Positions 1 through 6,777 are shown, counted from the stretch's first letter. The stretch: 25,159 nt of DNA from an uncultured Clostridia bacterium (GCA_946186175.1 CAMHMG010000008.1:1-25159), one strand, 5' to 3'. Translations and numbers: made by a program. The notes: a model not told the origin generated them from the letters alone.

Positions 1-2302
1 ATACAGTACAGCATCCCTCAAAACCTTTCATCATGTACGAATGAGAATAATTATCATGTGCACTATTGTGTGCTGCAATTTTGGGATTATTACCACCATC
101 ATTAGATACACAAATTGCCGCGTGTTTTGTTCCAGTATGGGATGTTGCATAATCACTTCTCGTTGAATAAAAAACTGGGTTTCCCGGTAATATTTGGTCA
201 GGTCTTGGATTATATATAATTGTATATCCTTTATTCACCAGATAATCTTTTAATGATGTAGTTGTCCAATTATTCCATCCTGTTTGTGGATCAACTCCAA
301 CATTAGGTCCCCACTTACTATCATTAGGCAATCCCCCTGCCGTTAAACATTTTGATACGAACTCTGCACATTGTCCAACCCCATCATATGCATGAGCATG
401 GGCATAATCAATCGCCGCTTGAGCAGAATATCCATTTTGAGATTGGTTCGTTTGAGTTGCCGGCGTCAACTCATAATACGCCGTACCATTCCTTTCAAAA
501 CTACTTCCTTTGGGCACAACACTAATCTGTATAGCTTCAGCTCTTAATCCTCCATAAACCGTTCCCGAAGGCTCACCGTTTGCTGCCCATCCAAGCCAGC
601 CTTTATCTTGTACATGCATTCTATAATAAATGTCAAAATATTTTGACATAGTATCATTAAGTTTTATCTGTATGGCTTCCATCTGCCTTCTATCACCTGT
701 TGTTCCGGAAATTTCTCCACCATTTTTCCAGCCCTGCCAGCCTATATTAGCAAGATGCGAATTATATGTTATTGCATTTTTACCATCAAAGCCGTTAAAT
801 GTTATCTTAATAGCTTCTATAGCTTTAGACTGTCCTGTTGTACCTGCCGTCTGTGCATCTCCAACTTCATTTTGCCATCCAACATCTTCGACATGTGCCT
901 GATATGTAAGTTTTGGAGTTTGTAAACTACTGCTACCACCCACATCAAATGAAGCATTTTTCTCTATAATATTTATCTGTATGGCATCAATTGCCAACCC
1001 AAATCCGGTCGATCCTGATATTTCCCCATTTTTAGCCCAGCCTAACCAACCATATCCATCAACATAAGTTCTGTAATAAATATCATAATATTTTGACATG
1101 GTATCATTAAGTTTTATCTGTATGGCTTCCATCTGCCTTCTCTCACCTGTTGTTCCGGAGATTTCTCCACCATTTTTCCATCCCTGCCAGCCTTTATTAG
1201 CAAGATGTGTATTATACGTTATTGCGTTTTTACCATCAAAGCCGTTAAATGTTATTTTTATAGCCTCTATAGCTTTTGATTGTCCTGTTGTGCCTGCTGT
1301 TTGTGCATTACCAACTTCACTTTGCCATCCGACATCTTCAACATGAACTTGATATGTTAATGTCGGAAGTTCATCATTTAGTTCATCCGTTCCCTGCTCG
1401 TCGGTTATTTGCTCATCTGCTCGTTCTTCACTTGTTATTTGTTCGTTTTTCGGCTGTTCACTCGTTGAATCTTCGTTGTTTGCCTGCTCACTTTTTTCTT
1501 GTTCACTCGGTATTTGCCCGTTGTTTGTCTGTTCGCTTGTTGGCTCTTCATTGTTTAGCTGCCCGTTTGTAGCTTGCTCACTCGGCATTTGCCCTTTGTT
1601 TGCCTTCTCACTCGTAGAATCTTCGTTGTTTGTCTGCTCACTTTTTGCTTGCTCACTCGGCACTTGCCCATTGTTTGGCTTCTGACTCGTTGAATCTTCA
1701 TTGTTTGTCTGCTCACTTTTCGCCTGCTCACTCGTCGGCTGTTCTTTTTCCATTTTCCCGCTGATCGACTGATTGCTTACCGGTTGCTCAGTTGTTATTT
1801 GCTCATCATTCGTCTGTTTATTTGTTGGCTGTTCACTTTTCACCTGCTCACTTGTATTTTTTTCTTCGCTGTCTTCATCATAATCATAATCTAAATCATC
1901 ATCATTCTCTTCTTCGACAGTAACTTTAATCTTTTTTGCTATTTTTTTACCTCTTTTGTTTTTTCCTTTACTAACAACAGTAACAACACACTTACCTACT
2001 GATTTTGAATATAAAATAATCTTACCGCTCCTTACTTTTGCCGTCAGCACCTTGTTATTAGATATTTTTAATTTGATTTTTTTGCTTGCACCTTTATAAG
2101 TATACACTTTATATTTAATCTGTTCTGTATCGCCTTTTCCCATCTCTAATTCTGTCTCTGACAAGGATATTTTCTTAACATATTTTGGAGTCGCAGCTTT
2201 CGCATTTATAGGAACGATGCCGATACTTCCAATTAACATAACCAAAGCAATAATCCACGCAAATAAATTTTTCCCAATCCCAATTCTTTCTCTTTTCAAC
2301 AT
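1..2302 (-). CDS. Secreted ChW-repeat protein with C-terminal amidase/peptidase-like domain (partial, runs off window)
   Basis: The reading frame is open from an ATG at 2302 to the window edge, about 767 codons, with the C-terminus missing. The start follows an AGGAGG ribosome site 8 bases upstream. Residues 1-36 form a signal peptide ending in NAKAA. Residues 38-128 resemble a bacterial Ig-like domain. Residues about 128-315 are an acidic, Ser/Glu/Gln/Asn-rich linker with four 25-residue repeats. Residues about 316-610 hold six ChW (clostridial hydrophobic W) repeats in two near-identical sets of three, with GW..W..GxxxGTTG and EAIQI motifs. From about 620 on there is a Cys-His hydrolase-like domain with GQCAEFVSKCL (candidate nucleophile Cys), KHAAICVS and AAHNSAHD, most like the Amidase_6/CHAP group. 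ChW repeats are thought to bind surface ligands, so cell-wall attachment or remodelling is inferred. Expression is probably set by the c-di-GMP riboswitch upstream. The exact hydrolase family and substrate are uncertain. Confidence 0.88.
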   Translation of the reverse strand, partial: MLKRERIGIGKNLFAWIIALVMLIGSIGIVPINAKAATPKYVKKISLSETELEMGKGDTEQIKYKVYTYKGASKKIKLKISNNKVLTAKVRSGKIILYSKSVGKCVVTVVSKGKNKRGKKIAKKIKVTVEEENDDDLDYDYDEDSEEKNTSEQVKSEQPTNKQTNDEQITTEQPVSNQSISGKMEKEQPTSEQAKSEQTNNEDSTSQKPNNGQVPSEQAKSEQTNNEDSTSEKANKGQMPSEQATNGQLNNEEPTSEQTNNGQIPSEQEKSEQANNEDSTSEQPKNEQITSEERADEQITDEQGTDELNDELPTLTYQVHVEDVGWQSEVGNAQTAGTTGQSKAIEAIKITFNGFDGKNAITYNTHLANKGWQGWKNGGEISGTTGERRQMEAIQIKLNDTMSKYYDIYYRTYVDGYGWLGWAKNGEISGSTGFGLAIDAIQINIIEKNASFDVGGSSSLQTPKLTYQAHVEDVGWQNEVGDAQTAGTTGQSKAIEAIKITFNGFDGKNAITYNSHLANIGWQGWKNGGEISGTTGDRRQMEAIQIKLNDTMSKYFDIYYRMHVQDKGWLGWAANGEPSGTVYGGLRAEAIQISVVPKGSSFERNGTAYYELTPATQTNQSQNGYSAQAAIDYAHAHAYDGVGQCAEFVSKCLTAGGLPNDSKWGPNVGVDPQTGWNNWTTTSLKDYLVNKGYTIIYNPRPDQILPGNPVFYSTRSDYATSHTGTKHAAICVSNDGGNNPKIAAHNSAHDNYSHSYMMKGFEGCCTV
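600..1368 (-). repeat. Tandem duplication of a ~450-bp ChW triplet
   Basis: The DNA at about 600-918 and about 1050-1368 is nearly identical at an offset of about 450 bases. Each unit encodes the same pattern of ChW repeats, differing by few bases. This is a recent intragenic duplication within the surface protein gene. Confidence 0.85.
1433..1732 (-). repeat. Four tandem 75-bp repeats encoding a 25-aa linker unit
   Basis: Four in-frame 25-residue units (SEQxKSEQxNNEDSTS..., ending NGQxP or NEQIT) lie head to tail in the linker of the surface protein. The units differ at several positions, so the array is not fresh. It could still change length by recombination or slippage. Confidence 0.85.
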
Positions 2303-2330
2303 AACATATACCTCCTTGATCTTAGAATCC

Positions 2331-2357
2331 AAAACAAAAAGTGCCCACTACGGACAC
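2331..2357 (-). terminator. Intrinsic terminator between riboswitch and surface-protein start
   Basis: Read on the minus strand, GTGTCC-GTAGT-GGGCAC forms a 6-bp stem (8 bp with flanking A-T pairs) followed by TTTTTGTTTT. It sits 13 bases downstream of the riboswitch aptamer and 28 bases before the ATG. This fits ligand-controlled transcription termination, but I could not identify the competing antiterminator pairing. Confidence 0.75.
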
Positions 2358-2370
2358 TTACACACAAATT

Positions 2371-2432
2371 GCAACCGGCTGCCATGTGAAAGGCCCTATA
2401 GCTTTGCGTCACAGACTTTCGTCTGCTTTGCC
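2371..2432 (-). promoter_or_regulatory. Cyclic-di-GMP-I (GEMM-I) riboswitch aptamer
   Basis: Read on the minus strand from 2432: GGCAAAG, then a CAGAC-GAAA-GTCTG hairpin with a GNRA tetraloop, then the conserved core GACGCAAAGC, then GGGCCT, TGGCAGCCGG and closing TTGC. This order and these conserved blocks match the GEMM-I consensus, including the tetraloop and the paired GGGCC/GGCAGC stem. It lies in the leader of the ChW/amidase gene, after a good minus-strand promoter and before an intrinsic terminator. Control of surface adhesins by c-di-GMP is a known theme for this riboswitch class. Whether it acts as an ON or OFF switch cannot be told from the sequence. Confidence 0.93.
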
Positions 2433-2508
2433 AAAAATATTAACAACATTTTAATAATCCATTACACACATGAATAAATCCACCAAGCAGTGAATATTCT
2501 ATATGTTT

Positions 2509-2589
2509 ATATCGTTATATATTATACGATATTTCCCATTATATTACAACTACTTTTCTTACATATAATCGTAATAAATACATACGATT
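2509..2589. promoter_or_regulatory. Two related palindromic operator candidates in the divergent promoter region
   Basis: Site 1 is ATATCGT-N10-ACGATAT (2509-2532) and overlaps the -10 of the minus-strand promoter. Site 2 is AATCGTA-N9-TACGATT (2567-2589), just before the ribosome site of the XRE gene and over a plus-strand TATAAT (2564-2569). Both share the ATCGT...ACGAT half-sites. The placement suggests binding by the adjacent XRE regulator, giving autorepression and control of the surface gene. That is inference. Confidence 0.55.
2521..2549 (-). promoter_or_regulatory. SigA-type promoter for riboswitch and surface protein
   Basis: On the minus strand, a -35 TTGTAA (2549-2544) and a perfect -10 TATAAT (2526-2521) are separated by 17 bases. 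Predicted transcription starts near 2514, about 80 bases before the aptamer. The -10 lies inside the palindrome at 2509-2532. Confidence 0.7.
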
Positions 2590-2604
2590 TATAGGAGGTT
2601 TGGT

Positions 2605-2940
2605 ATGGAAAGAGAGAAAGCAAATTTCGATATTCTTAAACGAATAGATGATGAAAGAATTAAGCGAAACTGGTCTGAATACGCCTTAGCAAAGAATTCG
2701 GATATAACACAATCAACCATTTCGACATGGTATAGAAAAAAATTGCAGCCTTCCGTTGCATCTATTGAGAAAATATGCACAGGACTGGGTATATCTTTGG
2801 CTGAATTCTTTAATGATGAAAGTTCCTATGTATATCTGACTCCACAACAAAGTGAAATTCTTAATCTCTGGGATGCATTAACTCCGGTTCAGCGTGAAAG
2901 TATTACCAACCTCTTACATGCTTTTCAAACTGAGAATTAA
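2605..2940 (+). CDS. XRE-family helix-turn-helix transcriptional regulator
   Basis: This 111-residue protein has a Cro/C1-type HTH at about residues 8-65: YALAKNSDITQSTISTWYRK reads as helices 2 and 3 of the fold, followed by PSVASIEKICTGLGISLAEFF. The remaining 45 residues (TPQQSEILNLWDALTPVQRESI) form a helical tail common in short clostridial regulators. The start has a strong ATAGGAGG ribosome site. It is divergent from the c-di-GMP-controlled surface gene, and the shared region carries two ATCGT/ACGAT palindromes that are plausible operators. The last ~60 bases of the gene recur at 3357-3419. The target genes are not known from the sequence. Confidence 0.88.
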   Translation: MEREKANFDILKRIDDERIKRNWSEYALAKNSDITQSTISTWYRKKLQPSVASIEKICTGLGISLAEFFNDESSYVYLTPQQSEILNLWDALTPVQRESITNLLHAFQTEN

Positions 2941-2943
2941 TAT
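2880..2943 (+). repeat. Direct repeat, copy 1 (3' end of XRE gene)
   Basis: The stretch from AACTCC through TGAGAATTAATAT recurs with about a dozen differences and one indel at 3357-3419. This copy encodes the C-terminal residues of the XRE regulator. Confidence 0.85.
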
Positions 2944-2987
2944 ATCCACCCCAATTATAGGAATCTCAAATAATAGACAAATATATC

Positions 2988-3016
2988 TTGACATTTGGTT
3001 CAAACAGATATATCAT
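2988..3016 (+). promoter_or_regulatory. Promoter of the antisense (antitoxin) RNA
   Basis: A perfect TTGACA (2988-2993), a 17-base spacer and TATCAT (3011-3016) predict a start near 3023. No open reading frame follows before the terminator at 3074-3121, so the product should be a ~100-nt RNA. Confidence 0.75.
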
Positions 3017-3022
3017 CAAAAC

Positions 3023-3122
3023 CAAAGGGAACAACCGCCCACAAGGTGTGGTTCAACCCCCTAGTTTAGGTTTATCAGCCTAATCCTCGGAAGCCAAAGT
3101 CAAGGATTAGGCTGATTTTTAT
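3023..3122 (+). ncRNA. Candidate type I antitoxin RNA, antisense to the 3' part of the holin-like toxin mRNA
   Basis: The span runs from the predicted start near 3023 to the end of a strong terminator. The transcript would be convergent with the toxin gene and complementary to the toxin mRNA across the stop codon and 3' untranslated region. This is the layout of BsrG/SR4 and TxpA/RatA systems. It contains AAGGTGTGGTT, which also occurs in inverted orientation at 3254-3264, so both RNAs carry the same 11-mer. The ends are predicted only from promoter and terminator motifs. Confidence 0.65.
3074..3121 (+). terminator. Strong intrinsic terminator of the antisense RNA
   Basis: ATCAGCCTAATCCT (3074-3087) pairs perfectly over 14 bp with AGGATTAGGCTGAT (3103-3116) around a 15-base loop, followed by a T run. 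Its 3' end overlaps the toxin stop codon (3119-3121). Confidence 0.9.
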
Positions 3123-3217
3123 TTGCGCTTGTTATTCCTATCTATGTAGGCAAGCAATGCAATAATGAACGTATCATTGAGAATTAACAAAGTTAAGACT
3201 TCATATGTATTCATCAT
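3119..3217 (-). CDS. Holin-like small hydrophobic toxin (Hol_Tox type, type I TA)
   Basis: This short gene encodes 32 residues: MMNTYEVLTLLILNDTFIIA, then LLAYIDRNNKRK. The TYE.L motif, single transmembrane helix (about residues 7-25) and basic tail match the putative holin-like toxins of Firmicutes (Hol_Tox, related to TxpA/BsrG). These insert in the membrane when the antisense RNA fails to repress them. The start at 3217 is chosen because GGGAGG lies 8 bases upstream; the next Met codon (3214) is possible. A strong promoter lies at 3286-3314, giving a ~62-base leader. The 3' end overlaps a convergent antisense RNA. Toxicity is inferred from the family, not shown. Confidence 0.82.
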   Translation of the reverse strand: MMNTYEVLTLLILNDTFIIALLAYIDRNNKRK

Positions 3218-3285
3218 TAACACCACCTCCCCTCTTTGTTAAAAAGGGAGATTAACCACACCTTGAACACGATTGTTCCAAAAAT

Positions 3286-3314
3286 ATACTATATCAACCA
3301 AAGCAATTTGTCAA
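3286..3314 (-). promoter_or_regulatory. Promoter of the holin-like toxin gene
   Basis: On the minus strand, a perfect TTGACA (3314-3309), a 17-base spacer and TAGTAT (3291-3286) predict a start near 3279. Confidence 0.72.
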
Positions 3315-3356
3315 TATTATTGTGGCAATCATTATCAGCAAGTTATTATATTCACA

Positions 3357-3419
3357 AACTCCTTTCAATCACAAAGTATTACCAATCTCTTACATGCTTT
3401 TTAATCTGAGAATTAAATA
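3357..3419 (+). repeat. Direct repeat, copy 2 (orphan XRE gene tail)
   Basis: This copy matches 2880-2943 at an offset of 476-477 bases. It has no open frame of its own, and nothing upstream of AACTCC resembles the rest of the XRE gene. With copy 1 it brackets the toxin-antitoxin unit. Confidence 0.85.
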
Positions 3420-3487
3420 TAAAATCCTTTGACACAACATCTATATGCCTATATAATAATCCCATTATATTAAGAAGGGAGACTTCC

Positions 3488-4597
3488 ATGTACGAGTCAT
3501 ATAATCCATTTTTACAGATCATCAAATCTTTTGAGGGCATTGCCCACTCAGACACATATTACAAATTAAGAAAGCAGACCACAGGCAGCAAGATCCTATG
3601 TGCACTTATAGTAGCAGCTATATTAAACCTTATCACTTTCGGTATCGGTGCTGCAAAAATATGCGGGGATAAAGATTTATACGATTTTCTTAATGAGATG
3701 CCTAATTACTCATATGCAAACGGTTCTTTATTGGTTGACCAAAAATTCGAAGATAAATCATCCGATACTTATTTCCTGATTGACACTTCCGTTCCATACT
3801 ATTACACCGGAACAGATGATAGCGGTATGTTCGGCGCAGTCAATGCTGATCCAATCATTCAAAAGATAGGGGATAATTCAGGTATACGAGATGCTATGAT
3901 CGCCAGTGAAACCAACATCATCAGAGTCACCTATACTACCGGTCAGATACAAAACATCAAGTATTCTGAAATGGCTTCAATATTCAACATCCAGCCTTTC
4001 TCAAAATCATCCATACTGTCAGGCTATAAGGGATTTATTGGTAAATGGGCTGCTATACTCGGAGCAATATGGCTTCCTGTACAGTTTGCACTCATATTCT
4101 TTTCAGTTTTAATTTATTGTGTTATGGCTCAAATCGCCAAATCAATAATTAAGGCTGACGATGATTTCAACACAATATATTGGATCACCTTCTATGTCTA
4201 CATTGCATTTACTATAATCAAGACACTTATAAAAAGTGTTAATCCATTTGGCAACGGACTTATCAACACCGCTTTCTTTGCCTTGATCATATTCATCATA
4301 GTTAAGACATTGAAGGCCGGCGATTCTGATACCGGTTCTACACAATTCGGATATGTCAATAACGATACTTTCCCGGATACATTTGATAGCCTGGACAGGT
4401 CTTCAAACAACACATATTCAAACAACAGTTATACAAATAACACTAATTCAAACACCTTTGACAACACAAACTCGTCTTATAATGATCCATTCCGACCACA
4501 ACCGGAAGATACTAATGTGTATGTAAATGAAGAACCAGCGAAAGAGCCACAGACAGAAGCGCCTAAGTCAAAGACGGGACTGTCACTAAAGCAGTAA
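3488..4597 (+). CDS. DUF1189-family membrane protein with Asn/Ser-rich tail
   Basis: The 369-residue protein begins at an ATG with GGGAG nearby. Predicted membrane segments lie at about residues 36-57, 187-219, 226-248 and 257-278. An extracytoplasmic region of about 125 residues (58-185) separates the first two and contains the DUF1189-like stretch NEMPNYSYANGSLLVDQ followed by a LIDT motif. The final ~85 residues are hydrophilic and rich in Asn, Ser and Thr (SSNNTYSNNSYTNNTNSN), low-complexity and probably disordered. DUF1189 proteins are widespread in Firmicutes but their function is unknown. It follows the toxin-antitoxin unit and seems monocistronic. Confidence 0.7.
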   Translation: MYESYNPFLQIIKSFEGIAHSDTYYKLRKQTTGSKILCALIVAAILNLITFGIGAAKICGDKDLYDFLNEMPNYSYANGSLLVDQKFEDKSSDTYFLIDTSVPYYYTGTDDSGMFGAVNADPIIQKIGDNSGIRDAMIASETNIIRVTYTTGQIQNIKYSEMASIFNIQPFSKSSILSGYKGFIGKWAAILGAIWLPVQFALIFFSVLIYCVMAQIAKSIIKADDDFNTIYWITFYVYIAFTIIKTLIKSVNPFGNGLINTAFFALIIFIIVKTLKAGDSDTGSTQFGYVNNDTFPDTFDSLDRSSNNTYSNNSYTNNTNSNTFDNTNSSYNDPFRPQPEDTNVYVNEEPAKEPQTEAPKSKTGLSLKQ

Positions 4598-4732
4598 CTG
4601 ATTAATTACAAAACTCTATTTCAATGTTTTACCTTTGTACATATAGAATCTATACAATATGCACTAGTCATTATCATGAATCTAAGAGTTTTGCAATCAC
4701 CTAATAACAGCAACATAAAAAGGAGAGAAATC

Positions 4733-5263
4733 ATGGAACCGATAAAGCGATTAAAAAGAGAGCTTCGCGCTCAGGGAACAGTAATCGGATTATACAAAGA
4801 TACTGTTGAAGTTAATGGTAACATTGCTGAATGGGATTACATCCATCATGACGGAGCAGCCTGCGTTGTGGCTGTAGCCAATAACGGCAAACTTCTTATG
4901 GTAAAACAATACAGAAACGCTTTAGACCGCTTCACCTTAGAGCTTCCTGCCGGGAAACTTGATTCACCTGATGAACCGACAATAGAATGTGCGACAAGGG
5001 AGTTAGAAGAAGAGACCGGATATAAGGCAGGGAAGATGGAATACCTTCTTACAGTCAACACAACCGTTGCTTTCTGTAACGAGAAGGTTGATGTGTACCT
5101 TGCAACAGAGCTTGAGAAAACCTCCCAGAATCTCGATCCTGAAGAAGAGATAAATGTTGAGGAGTGGGATATCGAAGATCTCAAGCAGTTGATATACGAG
5201 GGCAGGATGACCGACGGAAAGACAATTGCAGGAATCATGACATATGCAGCGAAATATTTGTAA
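4733..5263 (+). CDS. NUDIX hydrolase, probable ADP-ribose pyrophosphatase
   Basis: The 176-residue protein contains a NUDIX box: PAGKL, then RELEEETGYKAG, with the catalytic REXXEE glutamates present. There is one extra residue between the box Gly and the first Glu (GKLDSPDE) compared with the strict GX5E pattern. VVAVANNGKLLMVKQYRNA before it and EEINVEEWDIEDLKQLI after it are typical of the ADP-ribose pyrophosphatase branch, which splits ADP-ribose to AMP and ribose 5-phosphate. I chose the ATG at 4733 because AGGAGAG sits just upstream. An in-frame ATG at 4676 has no comparable site and would add 19 unconserved residues. A bidirectional terminator follows. Confidence 0.88.
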   Translation: MEPIKRLKRELRAQGTVIGLYKDTVEVNGNIAEWDYIHHDGAACVVAVANNGKLLMVKQYRNALDRFTLELPAGKLDSPDEPTIECATRELEEETGYKAGKMEYLLTVNTTVAFCNEKVDVYLATELEKTSQNLDPEEEINVEEWDIEDLKQLIYEGRMTDGKTIAGIMTYAAKYL

Positions 5264-5285
5264 TCAATAATAATATATCTAAACT

Positions 5286-5306
5286 AATATCTATTCAGCT
5301 ATGCTT
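5286..5306 (+). repeat. Left-end fragment of the dispersed MITE
   Basis: TATCTATTCAGCTATGCTTA matches the left end of the element at 6394. Only about 20 bases are retained. Confidence 0.6.
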
Positions 5307-5336
5307 AATATATCTAAATGGTTATAATATTCTAAT

Positions 5337-5387
5337 AAAAAAAACACCGGACACCTGTACATTTATGTACATTGTTCAGTGTTTTTT
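5337..5387. terminator. Bidirectional terminator between the NUDIX gene and uppP
   Basis: AAAACAC...TGTACAT-TT-ATGTACA...GTGTTTTTT forms a long stem, with small internal loops, between A and T runs. It can serve both converging genes. Confidence 0.85.
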
Positions 5388-5468
5388 CTACCTTTGCAAC
5401 TATTATTGGTCAGGCAATTATGATACTCATAAAAACATATATTTGAGTTTCGACATCATCTGCTATTA

Positions 5469-6365
5469 TCATTTTATCAGGAAAAAATACAAAAGAACAA
5501 GAATACCAAGCGCTATTCGATACCAGCCAAACGCCTTGAAGTCATGCTTCTTGATATATCCCATAAGGAACTTGATCGCAAACACCGACACACCGAATGC
5601 AACCACCATTCCGACCAGAAGGACAGCAAGCTCCGTGCCGGTAAATGCCAGCCCGAATTTCTTAAGCTTAACAAGACTTGCGCCGAACATAACCGGAATA
5701 GCTAAGAAAAAGGTGAATTCAGCCGCAATCTCCCTTGATGTACCAATAAGAATTCCACCAATGATAGTCGAGCCCGAACGTGAGGTTCCGGGAATCAATG
5801 AAAGCACCTGAAAAAGTCCGATCAGTATTGCATCCTTAAAGCTTAAAGTTTCCAAAGTTTTGACTCTTGGTTTTCTTTTCTTGTTGTAATTCTCAATTAT
5901 GATAAATACAATACCATAAACTATAAGCGCTATCGCCACAACCGTAGCATTATAGAAATGCTCATCAATCCAGTCATCCAATGTAAGTCCCAATATCGCA
6001 GCAGGTATGCAGGCAACCATGATCTTTAACCACAGAACTATCTTATCCATGTGACAATAATTATCACAGAATTTCTGGAATTTCATCATCATTCCACTTT
6101 CAGCCTTATGTATAAACCAGCTTTCTTTGGGGGCATTTTTCTTAGTATGAAACGGCCACAGCTTTTCCCAGAAGATTACTACAACTGCAAGAATGGCGCC
6201 CAACTGTATAACCACATCAAACATCTCCATAAAGGCGTCACTCTGCTCTAAATGCACGAATTCGTTAACAAGGATCAAATGTCCCGTACTGCTTATAGGA
6301 AGCCACTCGGTAATCCCTTCAACTATTCCCAACAATATTACTTTTAACCACTCTATAAGTACCAT
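5469..6365 (-). CDS. uppP: Undecaprenyl-diphosphatase (BacA/UppP)
   Basis: This membrane enzyme removes a phosphate from undecaprenyl diphosphate to recycle the lipid carrier for peptidoglycan synthesis, and it confers bacitracin tolerance. The 298-residue protein has both family signatures: EGITEWLPISSTGH at residues 16-29, and PGTSRSGSTI near residue 190. Several hydrophobic helices span its length, and it ends in a hydrophobic helix (ALGILVLLYFFLIK). The length is close to the family norm of 270-290. The ATG at 6365 has GGAGAGG 9-15 bases upstream. It lies alone between two intergenic regions rich in repeats. Confidence 0.96.
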   Translation of the reverse strand: MVLIEWLKVILLGIVEGITEWLPISSTGHLILVNEFVHLEQSDAFMEMFDVVIQLGAILAVVVIFWEKLWPFHTKKNAPKESWFIHKAESGMMMKFQKFCDNYCHMDKIVLWLKIMVACIPAAILGLTLDDWIDEHFYNATVVAIALIVYGIVFIIIENYNKKRKPRVKTLETLSFKDAILIGLFQVLSLIPGTSRSGSTIIGGILIGTSREIAAEFTFFLAIPVMFGASLVKLKKFGLAFTGTELAVLLVGMVVAFGVSVFAIKFLMGYIKKHDFKAFGWYRIALGILVLLYFFLIK

Positions 6366-6393
6366 CTTTGATTCCTCTCCAAATTATATAATC

Positions 6394-6528
6394 GTATCTA
6401 TTCAGCTATGCTTCATAAATACGCGACAGGAATGGCGCCAAAGCACCTTCCGGTATTCCTGTCGTATCGTAGAATATACATTTTCTACGAATCTCGAAGT
6501 AAATGCGATATTCTACCTGAACAGTTAC
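6394..6528 (+). mobile_element. MITE, full-length copy (135 bp) with perfect 8-bp target duplication
   Basis: The element runs from GTATCTATTCAGCTAT to the inverted end CTACCTGAACAGTTAC (12 of 16 positions match as inverted repeats). It is flanked on both sides by ATATAATC (6386-6393 and 6529-6536). Inside are nested hairpins: CGACAGGAAT...ATTCCTGTCG and GTAGAA...TTCTAC. It has no coding capacity. Ends beginning GTAA together with an 8-bp duplication fit the IS66 family, so mobilisation by an IS66-type transposase is inferred. Confidence 0.88.
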
Positions 6529-6568
6529 ATATAATCATCATATGCACTGTGTATAATATATATCACAA

Positions 6569-6590
6569 GTATCTATTCAGCTATGCTCAC
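6569..6590 (+). repeat. Left-end MITE fragment
   Basis: GTATCTATTCAGCTATGCTC matches the left end of the element. The rest is absent. It can also pair in a small TCACA/TGTGA hairpin. Confidence 0.6.
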
Positions 6591-6644
6591 CTGTGACATA
6601 GTACCACACATACATTAACTTTGCAAATACTCATTTTTTCTTGA

Positions 6645-6690
6645 TATATACAATAAGCAAAGGAAGAGACAAACATAACTATCTCTTCCT
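6645..6690 (-). terminator. Probable terminator downstream of abrB
   Basis: On the minus strand AGGAAGAGA...TCTCTTCCT forms a 9-bp perfect stem with a 12-base loop, followed by the T-rich TTTGCTTATTG. It lies about 160 bases after the abrB stop, beyond the short MITE. The rest of this gap (6600-6645, 6691-6777) shows nothing recognisable. Confidence 0.6.
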
Positions 6691-6777
6691 CTCTATACGC
6701 TCATGTTCAATTGTTAAATACCTTGTTCAATCTTCTTAATTTTAAATTAGTCCATAATGTAAATATGTATAATCTTT

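Noticed and set aside
630..1346. Two similar plus-strand frames encoding hydrophobic proteins
   Set aside because: They are the antisense of the duplicated ChW repeats on the minus strand; the minus frame has family motifs, a signal peptide and a ribosome site.
4634..4662. TTGTAC-17-TATGCA as a promoter for the NUDIX gene
   Set aside because: Position fits, but both hexamers are weak and AT-rich matches are common here; not listed as a feature.
5164..5811. Plus-strand 215-codon frame overlapping the NUDIX gene and uppP
   Set aside because: It runs through a terminator and antisense to the well-supported uppP gene, and its composition is unlike a real protein.
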